The translations under genes and the position numbers were made by a program. From NCBI GenBank assembly GCA_022749755.1, contig CM040443.1, forward strand, positions 2,767,191-2,831,190: a stretch of 64,000 nt of DNA. The letters run 5' to 3'. The notes under the pieces are model-generated. The model was given only the letters and a program-made list of their open reading frames with translations. It ran no database searches and was not told where the DNA came from. Shown here in pieces: positions 46,761-61,860 of the stretch (position 1 is the stretch's first letter; every line of letters begins with the position of its first letter). The stretch comes from Azadirachta indica. Lineage: Eukaryota; Streptophyta; Magnoliopsida; Sapindales; Meliaceae.

Positions 46761-48869
46761 TATTCTGATTGTAACTATAATTAAAAATATTTTCCAGTTT
46801 AATGTTAATTAGTAATTATAATTTTATGTCAGTGAAATTTAACAAAAGTATAAAGGAGGTAAATTATTTTTTAATCCAACATGTTTCATAATCTTCAACC
46901 ATAAAGACACAAAATTTACCCAAAAGAACTTACTTTATTTTTTTTTAAACTACGATATTTTATTTTCACAAATAAATTAATAAAATAGAATGAAAAATAA
47001 ATCTCACTTTAATTGATGTTTGAAAATTTTCAGCCAAAAAGATGAATATTGATTTGACCGTAATAATTGTGAGAGAGAAGTTTATAAATTATTAAAATTA
47101 GGTTATACAAAGGAGTTTGAGATTGATTAAAAGTCAAAAGAAAACTGAAAATAACCGTAAGATTAGTTGAGATTGACTAAAAGTAAAAAAAAAAACTTGT
47201 ACAACCGGTAAATTAAAATAATAATTTTAATAATATTTTAAAAGTAAAAAAAAATTATGGACCATTGATCTCATCCAATGGTTCCAAATTTTAACGTTAT
47301 TGATACTGAAAATTTTTGCGGTACTGTAGAAGGACCCTTGACTTACTCATTTAACTTTCTAATAAAATTAATAATGTTTTAGAATAAAAACATTTTTATA
47401 CATATTTTAAAGTTTAAACTACTATTTATCATATAAAAGAAAAACAGATTGAAGTATGGTATGTTGCTTGCCCCCAAAGAAAACAAATAGTGTATTTATT
47501 ATAACGTAAATAAGATATATTTTTATTTTACCAAACACCATATACAATATATATATATATTAAAATGTGAATTCTTTCATAAAAACAATGAATTTTAACA
47601 CCATTGTCATTAATATGTAAATTAAACAGTAATTATATATTTAATAAATTAATACTTACTTATTAAATGTTATTAGAATTTTCACCGATAATTTAAATTA
47701 TATAAATATGTTGGTTGAATAGAAAACAGAATGCTTGGATTGCTCTTAATTAGTATCGACAAATTTCTAGGTTCAGGGTTAGGCTTTTATAAATCTTGTC
47801 TAGACCCGAATAAAATTATTAGACTTGAGCCCCGTTTAGCCCGGCCCATTCAGGACCCAGGTTATATGTCCAAACTTCTGTAATCCTCACAATAATGTCA
47901 AAATTTGGATCCTAAAGCCCATTAACCCAGAAACCACCATATAAACCATAACCCAAAATAAACAATACTTCAAAATTAAACAATAACCCAAAAACAAACA
48001 CCAAATATTATAAAAAATAAACAATAATCTACCAACAATAACAGTAATAACCATCATAATCATAGAAAAGAAATAATAACAACCCAACAACAATTACAAG
48101 AACAAAATATCTCATTTTTTGGTATTGCTTATTACTTGTTGAAAAAAACTAAATAATAAAGAGACCATCAACAAATAAAAAGAAGTAAAGAACTAAATTC
48201 AAGCCTTGTGGAATCTGGAAATATCACTGGTCTATATAAAGAGGGAGTGGGCAGATTGGTGTGAAAAGCATACAACATGTATGATACATGAAGCGTGGTG
48301 CACCTGCATTCAGCATCATGGCCTCAATGTAGAAAATAGTAAGAAATAGAAATCAACAAACAGAAAATGTGAACATAGAGATAAATAACAAATAAAAACT
48401 GAAAAACAGGAAATGATTGTTTCTCTCCTAGATGCATATCACGTGCAGTGTCATCTTTTACAGTGACAATTGTTTAACAGTGGCAAATGACAAAATTTAT
48501 TTTCAAGCTTTAACACAAGCCAATCATTCCATGAGTCAAACACTTGATCAATCTTGTAAACAACACCAAAATTACCAACAAATATGACTTGAACTTCCAA
48601 AAGCAACACTTTTCATATGGATTTGAAGATTATAACTATTTGACGTGGTAAAAGTTCAAAAAAATTTTACATTTAAAATCAGTAAAAAGACGAACTTTCT
48701 TCTTTTTAGAAGAGAATTTAGCATATTTTTGTTCAGAAACAGTGAAAAGTTGAAGAATTCCTTAAAGAAAACTCTCTATTAAACAGGATAAATTTCAAGG
48801 CATCATATATCATAAATCCGTAACTCAACAATTAATTAATTAATTTTTAATTAATGCCTACGGAAGAAT
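46761..48869. other. Unassigned intergenic sequence
   Basis: No convincing gene. A short hydrophobic ORF (48093-47887, minus) consists of T-rich low-complexity sequence. Bases 47770-47880 hold a higher-GC patch (GTTTAGCCCGGCCCATTC), probably from a transposon. Bases 48200-48760 downstream of the orphan leader are moderately complex, but I could not find a continuous spliced frame in either strand. Confidence 0.45.
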
Positions 48870-49590
48870 CATAACAACAACAGAATTATGTTTTTAATCG
48901 ATAAAAATTGTAAGATCAACAAATTAAGAATACACGAATAAGTACAAAAATTAGATTAAATCAATAGGAGGATATCATAAGAAGAGAATTATGATTGTAA
49001 TCAATTAAAATTACAAGATCAAAGAGTCAAGAATTGATGAACAAGTTCTAGAGTACAAAAATTAGATTAAATCATCAGATGAAAAGGTTCAAGAATTGTA
49101 ACAATAGCATTGAAAATTACAAAATAAAGGAATCAAGAATTGATGAACACGTTATCGAGTACAAAAGTTAAATCAACCAGATGAGAAGGATGAAGAATCA
49201 TAACTACAACAACAGAATTACGTTTTCAATCAGTGACAATTACAAGATTACAAAATCAAGAATTGACGAACACCAGATGAATGATAAAATTATTGATCGC
49301 TGATATCAAGAGCAGAAGCAGCAAGTCGACTTCAAGAAACTAAAAACTAAAGAGAAAGCAAATACTTGAAAACCTTTGGGAAATTGGTACCTCGATTGCC
49401 AGAAGAAGATTTTCCTGAATTTGTTCAGCTTTCTTGGTGAACAAACAGAGTCGAAATGTGACGAAAATATTAGAATAGAGAAAATGCGAGAGAGAGTATG
49501 AGACTACTTGACTTCAAGAAACGCAAAATTGAAGAGAAATAAAGAGAGAGTGATCGGCACCTAAATGACGGAAGAGAAAGTTGTTTCTCG
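48870..49590 (-). other. Orphan kinase-type leader with expanded intron repeats
   Basis: On the minus strand, 49590-49310 matches the leader exon of the zinc-finger ORF and of K4 (words such as CTCATACTCTCTCTCGC and ATTTTGCGTTTCTTGAAGTC). This is followed by leader-intron sequence (TTATCATTCATCTGGTGTTCGTC). That intron sequence is repeated about four times with a ~125 bp period (near 49290, 49170, 49045, 48920). The donor reads GATCA|AT rather than GATCG|GT. The E2F/TATA promoter and all kinase exons are missing. Probably not expressed. Confidence 0.6.
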
Positions 49591-49757
49591 ATTTACAAAA
49601 GAGTTGTAAATAATTAAAAATATAAAAATTAATGTTAAGACGTAACACAATTATAAGAATAAATTTAGATTAAATATAATGAACAAAATTACAATACAGT
49701 ACATATATAATATGGTTGCAATAAATTAATTATTGAATTGTATTTTATAAAATATAA

Positions 49758-50182
49758 GTGTTCGTTTGGTTTGATTTTTTTATTGGTTAAAAGGGTTTTT
49801 TTTTATAACGATAAATTTTTTTTTAACTTATTGATGTTGTTTAGTTAACATTGAGGAAGAACTTTTAAAAATTAAAAAAATTATTTTTCTTTTATTAGAA
49901 GAAGCCTAAAATTTAAGTTTTTGACAATAAAAATTTTCTAATTTTTTTAAAAAATAAAATTATCTAAAATACCCTTACTTTATTTTAAAAATTTTACATT
50001 ATTTTTTTAAAATAAAATATTATAAATTTATCTATTAACGTAATTACTAAAATTTTTTCATAAGTTATTTTTAACATCCAAACGATTAATAAACATTTGT
50101 TAAAAACTATACTCATAAAAATTCTATGAGTAAAAAGTTTATTCCAAAAAATTTTATTTGAAAAGTTATATTTAATAGATTC
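49758..50182. mobile_element. Tourist-like (PIF/Harbinger) MITE, second copy
   Basis: 425 bp, related to 21657-22078 in inverse orientation. It begins GTGTTCGTTTGGTTTGATTT, and the right end read inward is GAATCTATTAAATATAAC. TAA stands on both sides (49755-49757, 50183-50185) as a 3 bp target duplication. Confidence 0.65.
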
Positions 50183-50583
50183 TAAATATGCTTAAAAATA
50201 GAGGACTCATAAATAGGATAATATGTTCTTAACAAATGATTTATAGAATTGTATTTTATTGCATTTAATCATTTTTAAAAATAAGAAACTTGCATATTAC
50301 TTATACAATTATAATATACAGTTGTACATTACTTATATAATTATAAGATACAGAATCTATTGTACTATTAAATATTACATGGGATATTATATTTTAATAT
50401 TTAATTTTAAAGTAAAAAATACCCTTTTGACATTTTTAAATCATAGTCTTTTTAAGAGATAAAATAATGATTATATTAAGTTAATATAGTACTAAAATAT
50501 CATAATATGAACGGGGTTGTACTTTGTCAAATTTTACAGGTTATGACTCAAATTTCTATATTAAAAATTAATTGAGTCATTTA

Positions 50584-51985
50584 AAAAAAAAAGGATATCA
50601 AGGTCCTTAAGATTTAGTTAATTAGCGATATAAGTTTTAATAATTTAAAAATTTACATTAAAAGTTCTAAATTGTTAACATGCACAGTAATTTTGAATAA
50701 AATATATAATTTTATAATCATACCCCTATTAATTATTATACTTAACTCACCCAGAATTTTGGAAAATAAAACATGCCAATTTAAATGTTTGATAATGTAA
50801 AAATATCCTTAACTTTTAAAAAAAATTTTAAAATATCCCTAATTAACTATTTGTAGTAAAAATAAGTATTTAATTCCTATATTATTATCTTAAAAACTAT
50901 TAAAAAATATATAAAATGACTATAGTATTATTATTTTTATTTTTTAATAACTAATATAAGTTTATTTTAATATTTAATTATAATAATATTTTGATCCTTA
51001 ATTATTTTTTAAAAAATTTGTCAATTTTTTTACAATATTAATTATGTATAATTAATATTGTCAAAATCTTAAGTTATTAATTTTTTTGTAACATTAATTG
51101 TAAACTTTTTTACAACATAAAATTTGCTATAGAAAACTATTAAAATTTTACAACATAAAAATATTAAATTTATTTGTAAAAAAGTTTACGAGACATGTTT
51201 TATTTGTTAATTGTAAAATACTAAATGGCTTGTTTTAGAGATTTTGACAAAATAGATCATTTAATATTGTTAAAATCTCTAAAATAGAGTTTTTAATTTT
51301 TACAACTAATAGTAAAAAAATTATGTTGTAAACAATTTTACAATTAAATTAAAAATTTCACGTTACAAAATTTTAACTATTCGTGACAATAAATTTTACA
51401 TTCTAAAAAATGTTATAATTAATATTTTAAAAACAAAAATTTAGAAATTTTGATAATATTATTATACATATCTTTTGAAATAGACTATTTTAATTAAAAT
51501 TTTTTAAAGAATTTGTATATAATTAGTATTGTAAAAAAATCGACATCTAATTTTAAAAAAAATAAGTAAAGATCAAAATATTATTATAATTTTGAATTTT
51601 AAATATTAAAATAAAATTGTATTAGCCATTAAAAAATAAAAATAATAATACTATAATCATTTTATATATCTTTTAATACTTTAAGACAATAATATAGTGA
51701 TAAAATATTTTTTTTTACTATAAATAATTAACAAGTGTTATTTTTACTTTTTTTTATAAGTTAATGGTATTTTTATATTATCAAAAATTTAAGTGGGTAT
51801 ATTCTATTTTCTAAAAATTTAGGAGAGTTCAATATAATAACTAATAGAGGTATGATTTAAAATTACACTTTTCCATCTAAATTTACCATGCAGACTAGGA
51901 CTTTTAAGTTAAACTTTCAAACTATTAAAATTTATATGATTAATTAGCCAAATCTTAAGAACTTTGATATCCTTTGCCCTAAAAA
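50584..51985. mobile_element. Second family of long-TIR foldback element (1.4 kb)
   Basis: The left end AAGGATATCAAGGTCCTTAA and the inward-read right end AAAGGATATCAAAGTTCTTAA match, and the inverted similarity continues for about 0.5-0.6 kb per arm. Examples are AATTTACATTAAAAGTTC against its inverse near 51900, and GACTATAGTATTATTATTTT against 51650. ATTTAAAA occurs on both sides as a candidate target duplication. No coding capacity. Confidence 0.6.
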
Positions 51986-53579
51986 ATTTAAAATTTTTGT
52001 AGACGTTTTATAAAAAAATCAAATTAAGTTATCTTTTTTTTAAGTCTAATAATTTATTATAAATTAAATTTCAATTTTTTGTGACATAAGAAATACAAAT
52101 TATAATAATGAAAATAGAACATATTCTTTATATACCATTTATTTAAAAATATTTATTAAAAATGAATTTGTATATTAAAAAAGATTTTAATCTTATATAT
52201 TGGTTACGAAATGCAATTTAAGGGTCGAAGTCTAATACCTAATTTATGGGTTGTGTTACAAGTAATTGATGATGGTAATTTAGTCTTTTAAATAATGAAC
52301 AAACAACTTAATAGGGAAAAATTATTTTTATTAATCAAATGGTCAATGACTAAATTTAACAGAAATAGCTAACAGTATGAGACGCGATGATGACATATGC
52401 TATTTGAAATTACATTTAGTGATTGTTAATAAATAAAGGAAAATTTTTTAAAATAGTTATGTTTTGGACTCACGTGAGCTAAGTACCAATTTCTTTTATC
52501 AAATTAGTTGAATATTCATTTTTCGACGGTTTTATCTTCACTAGCCACCTTCCTTCTTTTGTTTTTTGTCATTTTAACAACATTTTTTTAATATTTTCCT
52601 TTTTACTTTAACAACATTTTACAAAACACTAACTTTTTTCACAAAATTTTTCCACTTGAGTGTTAGCGGTAGAGTAGATAGCAAGTGGATTAGTAGAGAC
52701 ATGACATTGACAATAAATGAGAGATTACATTCACAACGAATTTAATGGCGGTGTAAAAGAGTTAGTGAAATGAAATAAAATGTATATATGATTTATGATA
52801 TTGCAATATAAATGAAAAATGTAAGAATATAATTTATTGCATATAACAACCTAATGAATATGTTTACACTTATATTTGAGATTTGGATCAAATGTTAATC
52901 ACTTTTGTTATACTATTAAGACAATAAGAGTAAAAGATAAGGAATAGAATATGAGAAAATAGTCGTAAATGATAAAACACGAGAAAAAATTTTGTAAAAG
53001 TAAAAGATCGCTATTGAGGGTAAAATCGTTTCGAAAATAAATGTTGAACTAATTTGAAAAGAAAATACAAGGTGATTGTTTATATCTTTTAAAATAGAAC
53101 TATTTTGAATACTATTTACAAATAAAGGGGCAAAGTTGAAAATGTTATTTCTTTTACAATGAATGAAAAGTGCTTTTACTATTGTGTGCAATTGCATCTT
53201 CTATAACATTTAAGTCTGTTCATATTTTATGTCATACTTATTTTATATTTAATTTATAAAAATTGGACTTCACTTAACTCCTAAGCTTATTAAATTTTTG
53301 TATTCTTATACCAAGCTAGGAATTTATTGTTTTTAATTTGTAACTAATTTTTTTAAAAAATAATTGATTAAAAAAATTAAAATAATAGTACATTTAAATT
53401 TTTATATTTTGTTATCATATATATGTTTGTTATTTAAATTTCAACGAGAATGTACAACAATAAAGGCACCTTTAGATTTATTTTTAAAACAAAAATTATT
53501 TTCATTTTTGCTCCATTATTTATTAACAATATTTAAAAATAATTTTGAAATTGTATAAGTCGTGATTATTTATCATGTC
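51986..53579. other. AT-rich intergenic sequence
   Basis: No gene seen. Short ORFs (for example 53197-52916, minus) have no recognisable domain and lie in low-complexity sequence. Confidence 0.5.
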
Positions 53580-54278
53580 ATATAATTAGTTATTTATGTA
53601 AAATTTAGCGATAGACCTATTTGATTAATAAAAGTAATTTTTTTCCTTATTATATTTGTTTATTAATTGTTTAAAAGACAAAATTACCCTCGTCAATTAC
53701 TTGCAGCACATCACAACCCATAAAATATAAATTAAGCAAATCAAATCAAACTCAATTTGAATGACGTGGACGGCTGAGATGCAGTTAAGATTTGGCGGGA
53801 ATTTCAGGACTCAATAACAGAATGATTTGCTCTATACTATAAACGAAACAAATTGTTCTTATCTCTAATTCTCGGTGATAAAGAAACAGCTTCTTGTTCC
53901 GTTGTTCAGATGCGATCACCGATTTCTCTCTGTATTTCGCCCAAGATATATTCATAGTTGGCTTTTTCTTCAATTCAATTTTGCATTTCTTGAAGTCGGT
54001 TTCTGTTTCTGGTTTTCAATTGGCGGATCGGTAATTTTATCATTCATCTATTGTTCGTCAGTTCTTGAACTTTGATCTAGTAATTTTCACTGATTGACAA
54101 CATAATTCTGTTTTTATGATTCTTCATCGTTATGATCTGATTGATTTAATGTAATTTTTTATTCAAGAACTTGTATACTAGTAATGGATCTTGAAAATAA
54201 TTAATTTCACTGAACTTATCGTTGTGAAAAATTAACTTTGTTTTTCTTGTTTCTTGTCTCCTTTTTGAATTAGATCAA
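53580..54278 (+). promoter_or_regulatory. K4 promoter, leader exon and leader intron
   Basis: TGACGTGG 53762-53769, E2F site TTTGGCGGGAA 53791-53801 and a TATAAAC motif near 53838 precede a CT-rich leader. The leader intron runs from GGATCG|GTAATT (donor 54031) to TTAG (54273), five bases before the ATG. The same arrangement is seen at K1 and at the zinc-finger ORF. Confidence 0.7.
53791..53801 (+). promoter_or_regulatory. E2F site in the K4 promoter
   Basis: TTTGGCGGGAA, an exact E2F-DP consensus, about 490 bp upstream of the ATG including the leader intron. It suggests G1/S-linked transcription, which is inference. Confidence 0.6.
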
Positions 54279-57713
<3,435 letters not shown>

Positions 57714-58546
57714 ATGCATCCATCTAGCGTTTCTCCTCAAAGATGGTTTTATACAAGCCTGAAATCGGGCTTGGTTTTGACCTTTCTCGGAGTTTCCCTG
57801 AGCTTTCTTAATAAGCAGCTTGAACTTCCTGCAAATGTGTAAACAGAATCTCTAGAACTTGCTACTTGTATGTAATCTCTCTTGCTTGGGCAGATTTGAA
57901 TAGATGTATGTGAACATAATTTGAAGCCTTTCCTGAAGCAGAAAACTGGAAATTGGAGAGCATATGATTCCTATCCCTTTTGGCTCATATGATTCTTTAT
58001 GGTGTATCTTTAGAATGAAAGCAGTGGACTGTTCCACGAGATGGCTTAGTTGACAGGAGATTCATTTTTGTAAACCTCTCTGTTTATACTCTTTCTTCGA
58101 GGAGAAGTGAATTTTTAGTGTGATAGATGGATGCATAATTTGCCCATTGCAAATGCTCCTCCCATCGTTGCTAAGATTAGTCCGTTGCAATTTTATTTTA
58201 TTTTATTTTTTATTTCTAGTCAGATGATGTTGTTGCTTAATTAATTAACTTGATGCTTCAGTGCGTTTTATGCAATGCTCGATCCAAAAATTATTTAGTG
58301 TCATATCTATTTATTTAGTAAAATTTTTTATAGCCTGCCCTGTGCATGTAATAAATTTTTGTGCAAGCAAGCATATAATAAATATATAATACATATAATA
58401 GGACCGACAAACAACTCATAAAACTGTAAGATATTTTATTAAAACTAAATAAAAACTGCAAATAAATTAACCAATTCAAAACAATTAACGTAGAAAAAAA
58501 ATCTAAGCATTTACATGAATTGCTCAATCCAACAATTAGAGACGAA

Positions 58547-59638
58547 TTAAACCCAAAAAGGTGGATTAATACGACTGGATGAATTGTCCCAAAAATGAGA
58601 CTCAACAACTCCGTTTTCCATATTGTAAATTCCCATATCCTTTCCTCCTCCTTTAGGTTGACACAAATAAAGGTCGCTATAATCATCAGTGAAGTATATA
58701 CAATTAGGCTTGCTATTTAATGCTTCAATAGATAAGGATGAATTAAAATCTAAAAACAATGATCTATTACCCAAATTTTTGACTTCAGTCCATGTATTTG
58801 TATTTAATTCCACCTCTAAAACTTGAAATCTACACGTTCGATAGGTATAGTTTCTATTTGAATTTCCCTCTTTATGTTCAAGCATTTTTCTAACCACTAA
58901 TAATGCTCCATCTGATTCTACCAAATAACATTGATCATAGGATTCCTTAAATTCCTCTGGCAAACTTGCTACTGTCTTTGCTGTTGCAGGTTCGCCAACA
59001 TTATCTTTAAATTCACAAACCACAATACTGCCAAGACAATCTAGAGCATAAAATTGGCCTTTATACCAAGCAGTGTCAAAATACATGCAGTGCCATCTCC
59101 ATATTGTGTTCCAAGCTTTGTCACCTGGTCTATAATACGCCAATTTTCTCAAGCCTCCTTGAATTACCATTAATATGTAATCTGAGGTAGATAAAGGATT
59201 TGCTGATAAAGCACACTTGCTAATAAAATTAATGCAGTTGTAACGAGTAGAATCATCCTCCCAGTTTTTAAACGTTTTCAAGTGAGGAAGTTGAATTTGA
59301 ACACGGGAAAAAGGATGTAAAAGACTCATACTCAAATGTTGTGAAATTGTTATAAGCCAACCCATGGACGACAAACACCTTTTCCCATTAGCTTCTGGTA
59401 GAATAACTTCACGGGACTTCTCCTTCAAAACACTGAAAAAAGAATATGTGTAGTTAGATTTCTTTCGTGGAAGCATCAGCCATGGAATCTGAGAACATGC
59501 GTATCTAAAATTCTCTTTCACTGCAGCAGCTCCCCATGAAGTAGAAACGGCGCCAAAAGCAACAAAATCTTCTTGTAGTTTTATTCTTCCTGCGATTTCC
59601 ACCAAAAGATCATGAGGAAGGTCTGACCAATTTGACAT
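58547..59638 (-). CDS. F-box protein with DUF295 C-terminal domain (copy D)
   Basis: Single-exon ORF of 363 residues on the minus strand, convergent with K4. F-box at residues ~4-45 (WSDLPHDLLVEIAGRI), DUF295-type body, end RINPPFWV. It is more diverged from A and C than those are from each other (for example LQEDFVAFGAVSTSWG in the F-box and a YRTCRFQVLEV segment). The promoter keeps the palindromic W-box pair (59865-59879) and TATAAATA (59728-59721). Upstream sequence matches B for more than 600 bp, so B and D are inverted duplicates. Predicted SCF substrate receptor with unknown target. Confidence 0.9.
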   Translation of the reverse strand: MSNWSDLPHDLLVEIAGRIKLQEDFVAFGAVSTSWGAAAVKENFRYACSQIPWLMLPRKKSNYTYSFFSVLKEKSREVILPEANGKRCLSSMGWLITISQHLSMSLLHPFSRVQIQLPHLKTFKNWEDDSTRYNCINFISKCALSANPLSTSDYILMVIQGGLRKLAYYRPGDKAWNTIWRWHCMYFDTAWYKGQFYALDCLGSIVVCEFKDNVGEPATAKTVASLPEEFKESYDQCYLVESDGALLVVRKMLEHKEGNSNRNYTYRTCRFQVLEVELNTNTWTEVKNLGNRSLFLDFNSSLSIEALNSKPNCIYFTDDYSDLYLCQPKGGGKDMGIYNMENGVVESHFWDNSSSRINPPFWV

Positions 59639-59864
59639 TATACGTAGTTAGTAAAAGAATTCTGGAGAGAAAAAGAAAAACAAAGCCGAGTTTGATGTTT
59701 TCACTTGTGTCTTATATATGTATTTATACTGAGTGAAATTTGTCTCCTAATTCTACAAGGATTTGGTTTCCATTTCCTTGTTATATTTGAAATAAAAGTA
59801 GCTATGTTGTATTAGAATTTATGAGGCCGTTGGAGTATCCATTTTTGCTAGAATTTCACTTGCA

Positions 59865-59879
59865 AGTCAATTTTTGACT
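59865..59879. promoter_or_regulatory. Palindromic double W-box core, F-box D
   Basis: AGTCAATTTTTGACT, the reverse complement of the motif in copies A-C, again about 230 bp upstream of the ATG. Confidence 0.5.
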
Positions 59880-60965
59880 GGCTGCTGTTGGAGGAGTACC
59901 ATTCTTGCGAAATTACAATAAATTAAAAAATTATAACTTGTATTGGAACGTATTTAAAAAAGACATTCCTCTCAATTAATTTGTAACTAAAATTAATTGC
60001 AAAAATTACGTTGTCAATCTTTTTTTTTTTAAATTGAAATGGGTTGATTTTTTTTTTTAAAATTACCCTCAATTAATTTGCAACTAAAATTCTTCACTCA
60101 ATTTTATATTGTATCAGAAAATTTCTACTTAATTATTTTATTTACCAATTTGAAATTTTTATAAATTTGTTGGAAAAAAGTAAAAAATAAAATAAAATTT
60201 ATTGTTTAATAATTATTATTCTGACTTGAATATTGATTCTTTTTATTTATTTGAATTTGGATTATTTTAAGCTTTAACTACAATCTTACCACATACCCAA
60301 AAACTAATTAACAGCTTCTTATCTCAATTCTAACAAATTTTGCATGCGAATACATAATCATAATCACAATCACAATCATTTATTTCTCAATTAATTCCCC
60401 AAAAAAAAAAAAGAAGCAAACAAAAACCATATTCAGCATATATAGCTGCCAACAAAGCTTCAACATTGATAGTCGGCTGTTGTGAGATTCCGTGAAAAGC
60501 AGAAGAGGAAAAGAGAAGAAATAAGATAGAAGAGAGAAAAAAGTAAGAAAATAACTGTAATATATTTTTACATTATTTATTTTCATTAAGGACAATTATG
60601 TGATTTTAGTTGATGCTGTGTAAATTTCAGTTAATGGTACATTAATGACTTGGAAAAAATTTTAGTTGGACGTGAAGTTTGTCAATATATTGAAACAAAA
60701 TTGAAAATAATCCGTTAAATTTTATTGATATATAGGTTTGCTATTACTTCAATTTGACAACAATTAACTCTATCCATGTTTTATCAATCGTAGGTAGCTT
60801 TTGTTTTATTCTTACATGAATAGGATTAATAACAACCTTTACTTTGTTTAACAAGATTTAAGGCTATTGTTTTCTTAATAATATGTTTGTTTTTTTATTC
60901 ATCATGTGAATATAAATATATGCAAACTAGTAATTTTTCTTACCATATACTTATAAATAATTAAA
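59880..60965 (-). other. Upstream region of F-box D
   Basis: No gene seen. Bases 59920-60270 are repeat R sequence in inverse orientation, and 60275-60960 match the reverse of 17160-17700. The T-rich ORF at 60595-60380 is a low-complexity shadow. Confidence 0.65.
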
Positions 60966-61588
60966 ATGAATTAGGCTTACTATTTAATGTGTCAATAGAT
61001 AAAAATGAATTAAAACTTAAAACCAATGATCTATTACCCAAATATTTGACTTCGATCTATCTTTATATTCATATTTAATTCCACCTCTAAAACTTCGAAA
61101 TCAAGTGTTCCATAGCTATAGTTTCTATGTGAACTTTCCTCTTCATAACTACTAATAATGCTCTAGCTAGAGCTGCACAAAAATGTCCAATCGAATTGAA
61201 TCGAACTATTTAGTTTAGTTTTAAAATAAGTTCAGTTTCACATTAATTCAACTTTAATCGGTTTAGATAAAATTTAATTAAAATCAAAATCAACGCAAAT
61301 CTAAATGTAAAATATCTTTTAAACTCTTAATTATTTTATAATTTATAAATAAGCTAAAATATTTGTAATTATTTTCATAAATCTATATAAAAATAGAGAT
61401 AAATATTCATAATTTTTAAAACGTTATTTTATTCATAACTATAAAATAATAATGATAATAGGTTTTCTTAAATTCATTCGACAAACTTGCTACAATTTTC
61501 ACTATTGCAAGTTTGCCAACATCATCTTTGAATTTATAAATCATTATTTCACCACCACAATTTAAGGCATAGAATTGACCTCTAAGTT
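60966..61588 (-). pseudogene. F-box/DUF295 relic upstream of F-box D
   Basis: Inverted equivalent of 16471-17155. Piece 61165-60966 carries the later part and 61588-61450 the earlier (an EFKDDVGKLA-like segment on the minus strand), separated by a hAT-like fragment with ends near AGAGCTGCACAAAAATGTCC. Several stops. Confidence 0.75.
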
Positions 61589-61860
61589 AAAAACAGAGAT
61601 CAAGAAAAGTTTTTCTCTTTGTCTTATTTCTTTGTAATGAATCTAAATAGGTAAATACAGAGATGAATCCATTAACAATAGGAAATAATTACTAAGTACA
61701 TAATAAGAAAATATCACAAGAATAATTATATAGGTTATTGACTATTAACCCAAAATCTTAGCATTTCATCTTAAGTTGGTGTATAGATGCCACTCATGCC
61801 CAATTTGCCCAAAAACTTTAAGAATACTCGATTTGAAATAGTTTAGGTGATAATATCTTA
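61589..61860 (-). mobile_element. 3' end of the same copia element, right arm
   Basis: Inverted equivalent of 16180-16470: LTR then the polyprotein end (KFLGKLGMSGIYTPT-like). The junction with the F-box relic is the same. Confidence 0.65.

Noticed and set aside
47887..48093. Hydrophobic minus-strand ORF
   Set aside because: Low-complexity T-rich sequence with no splice or promoter context.
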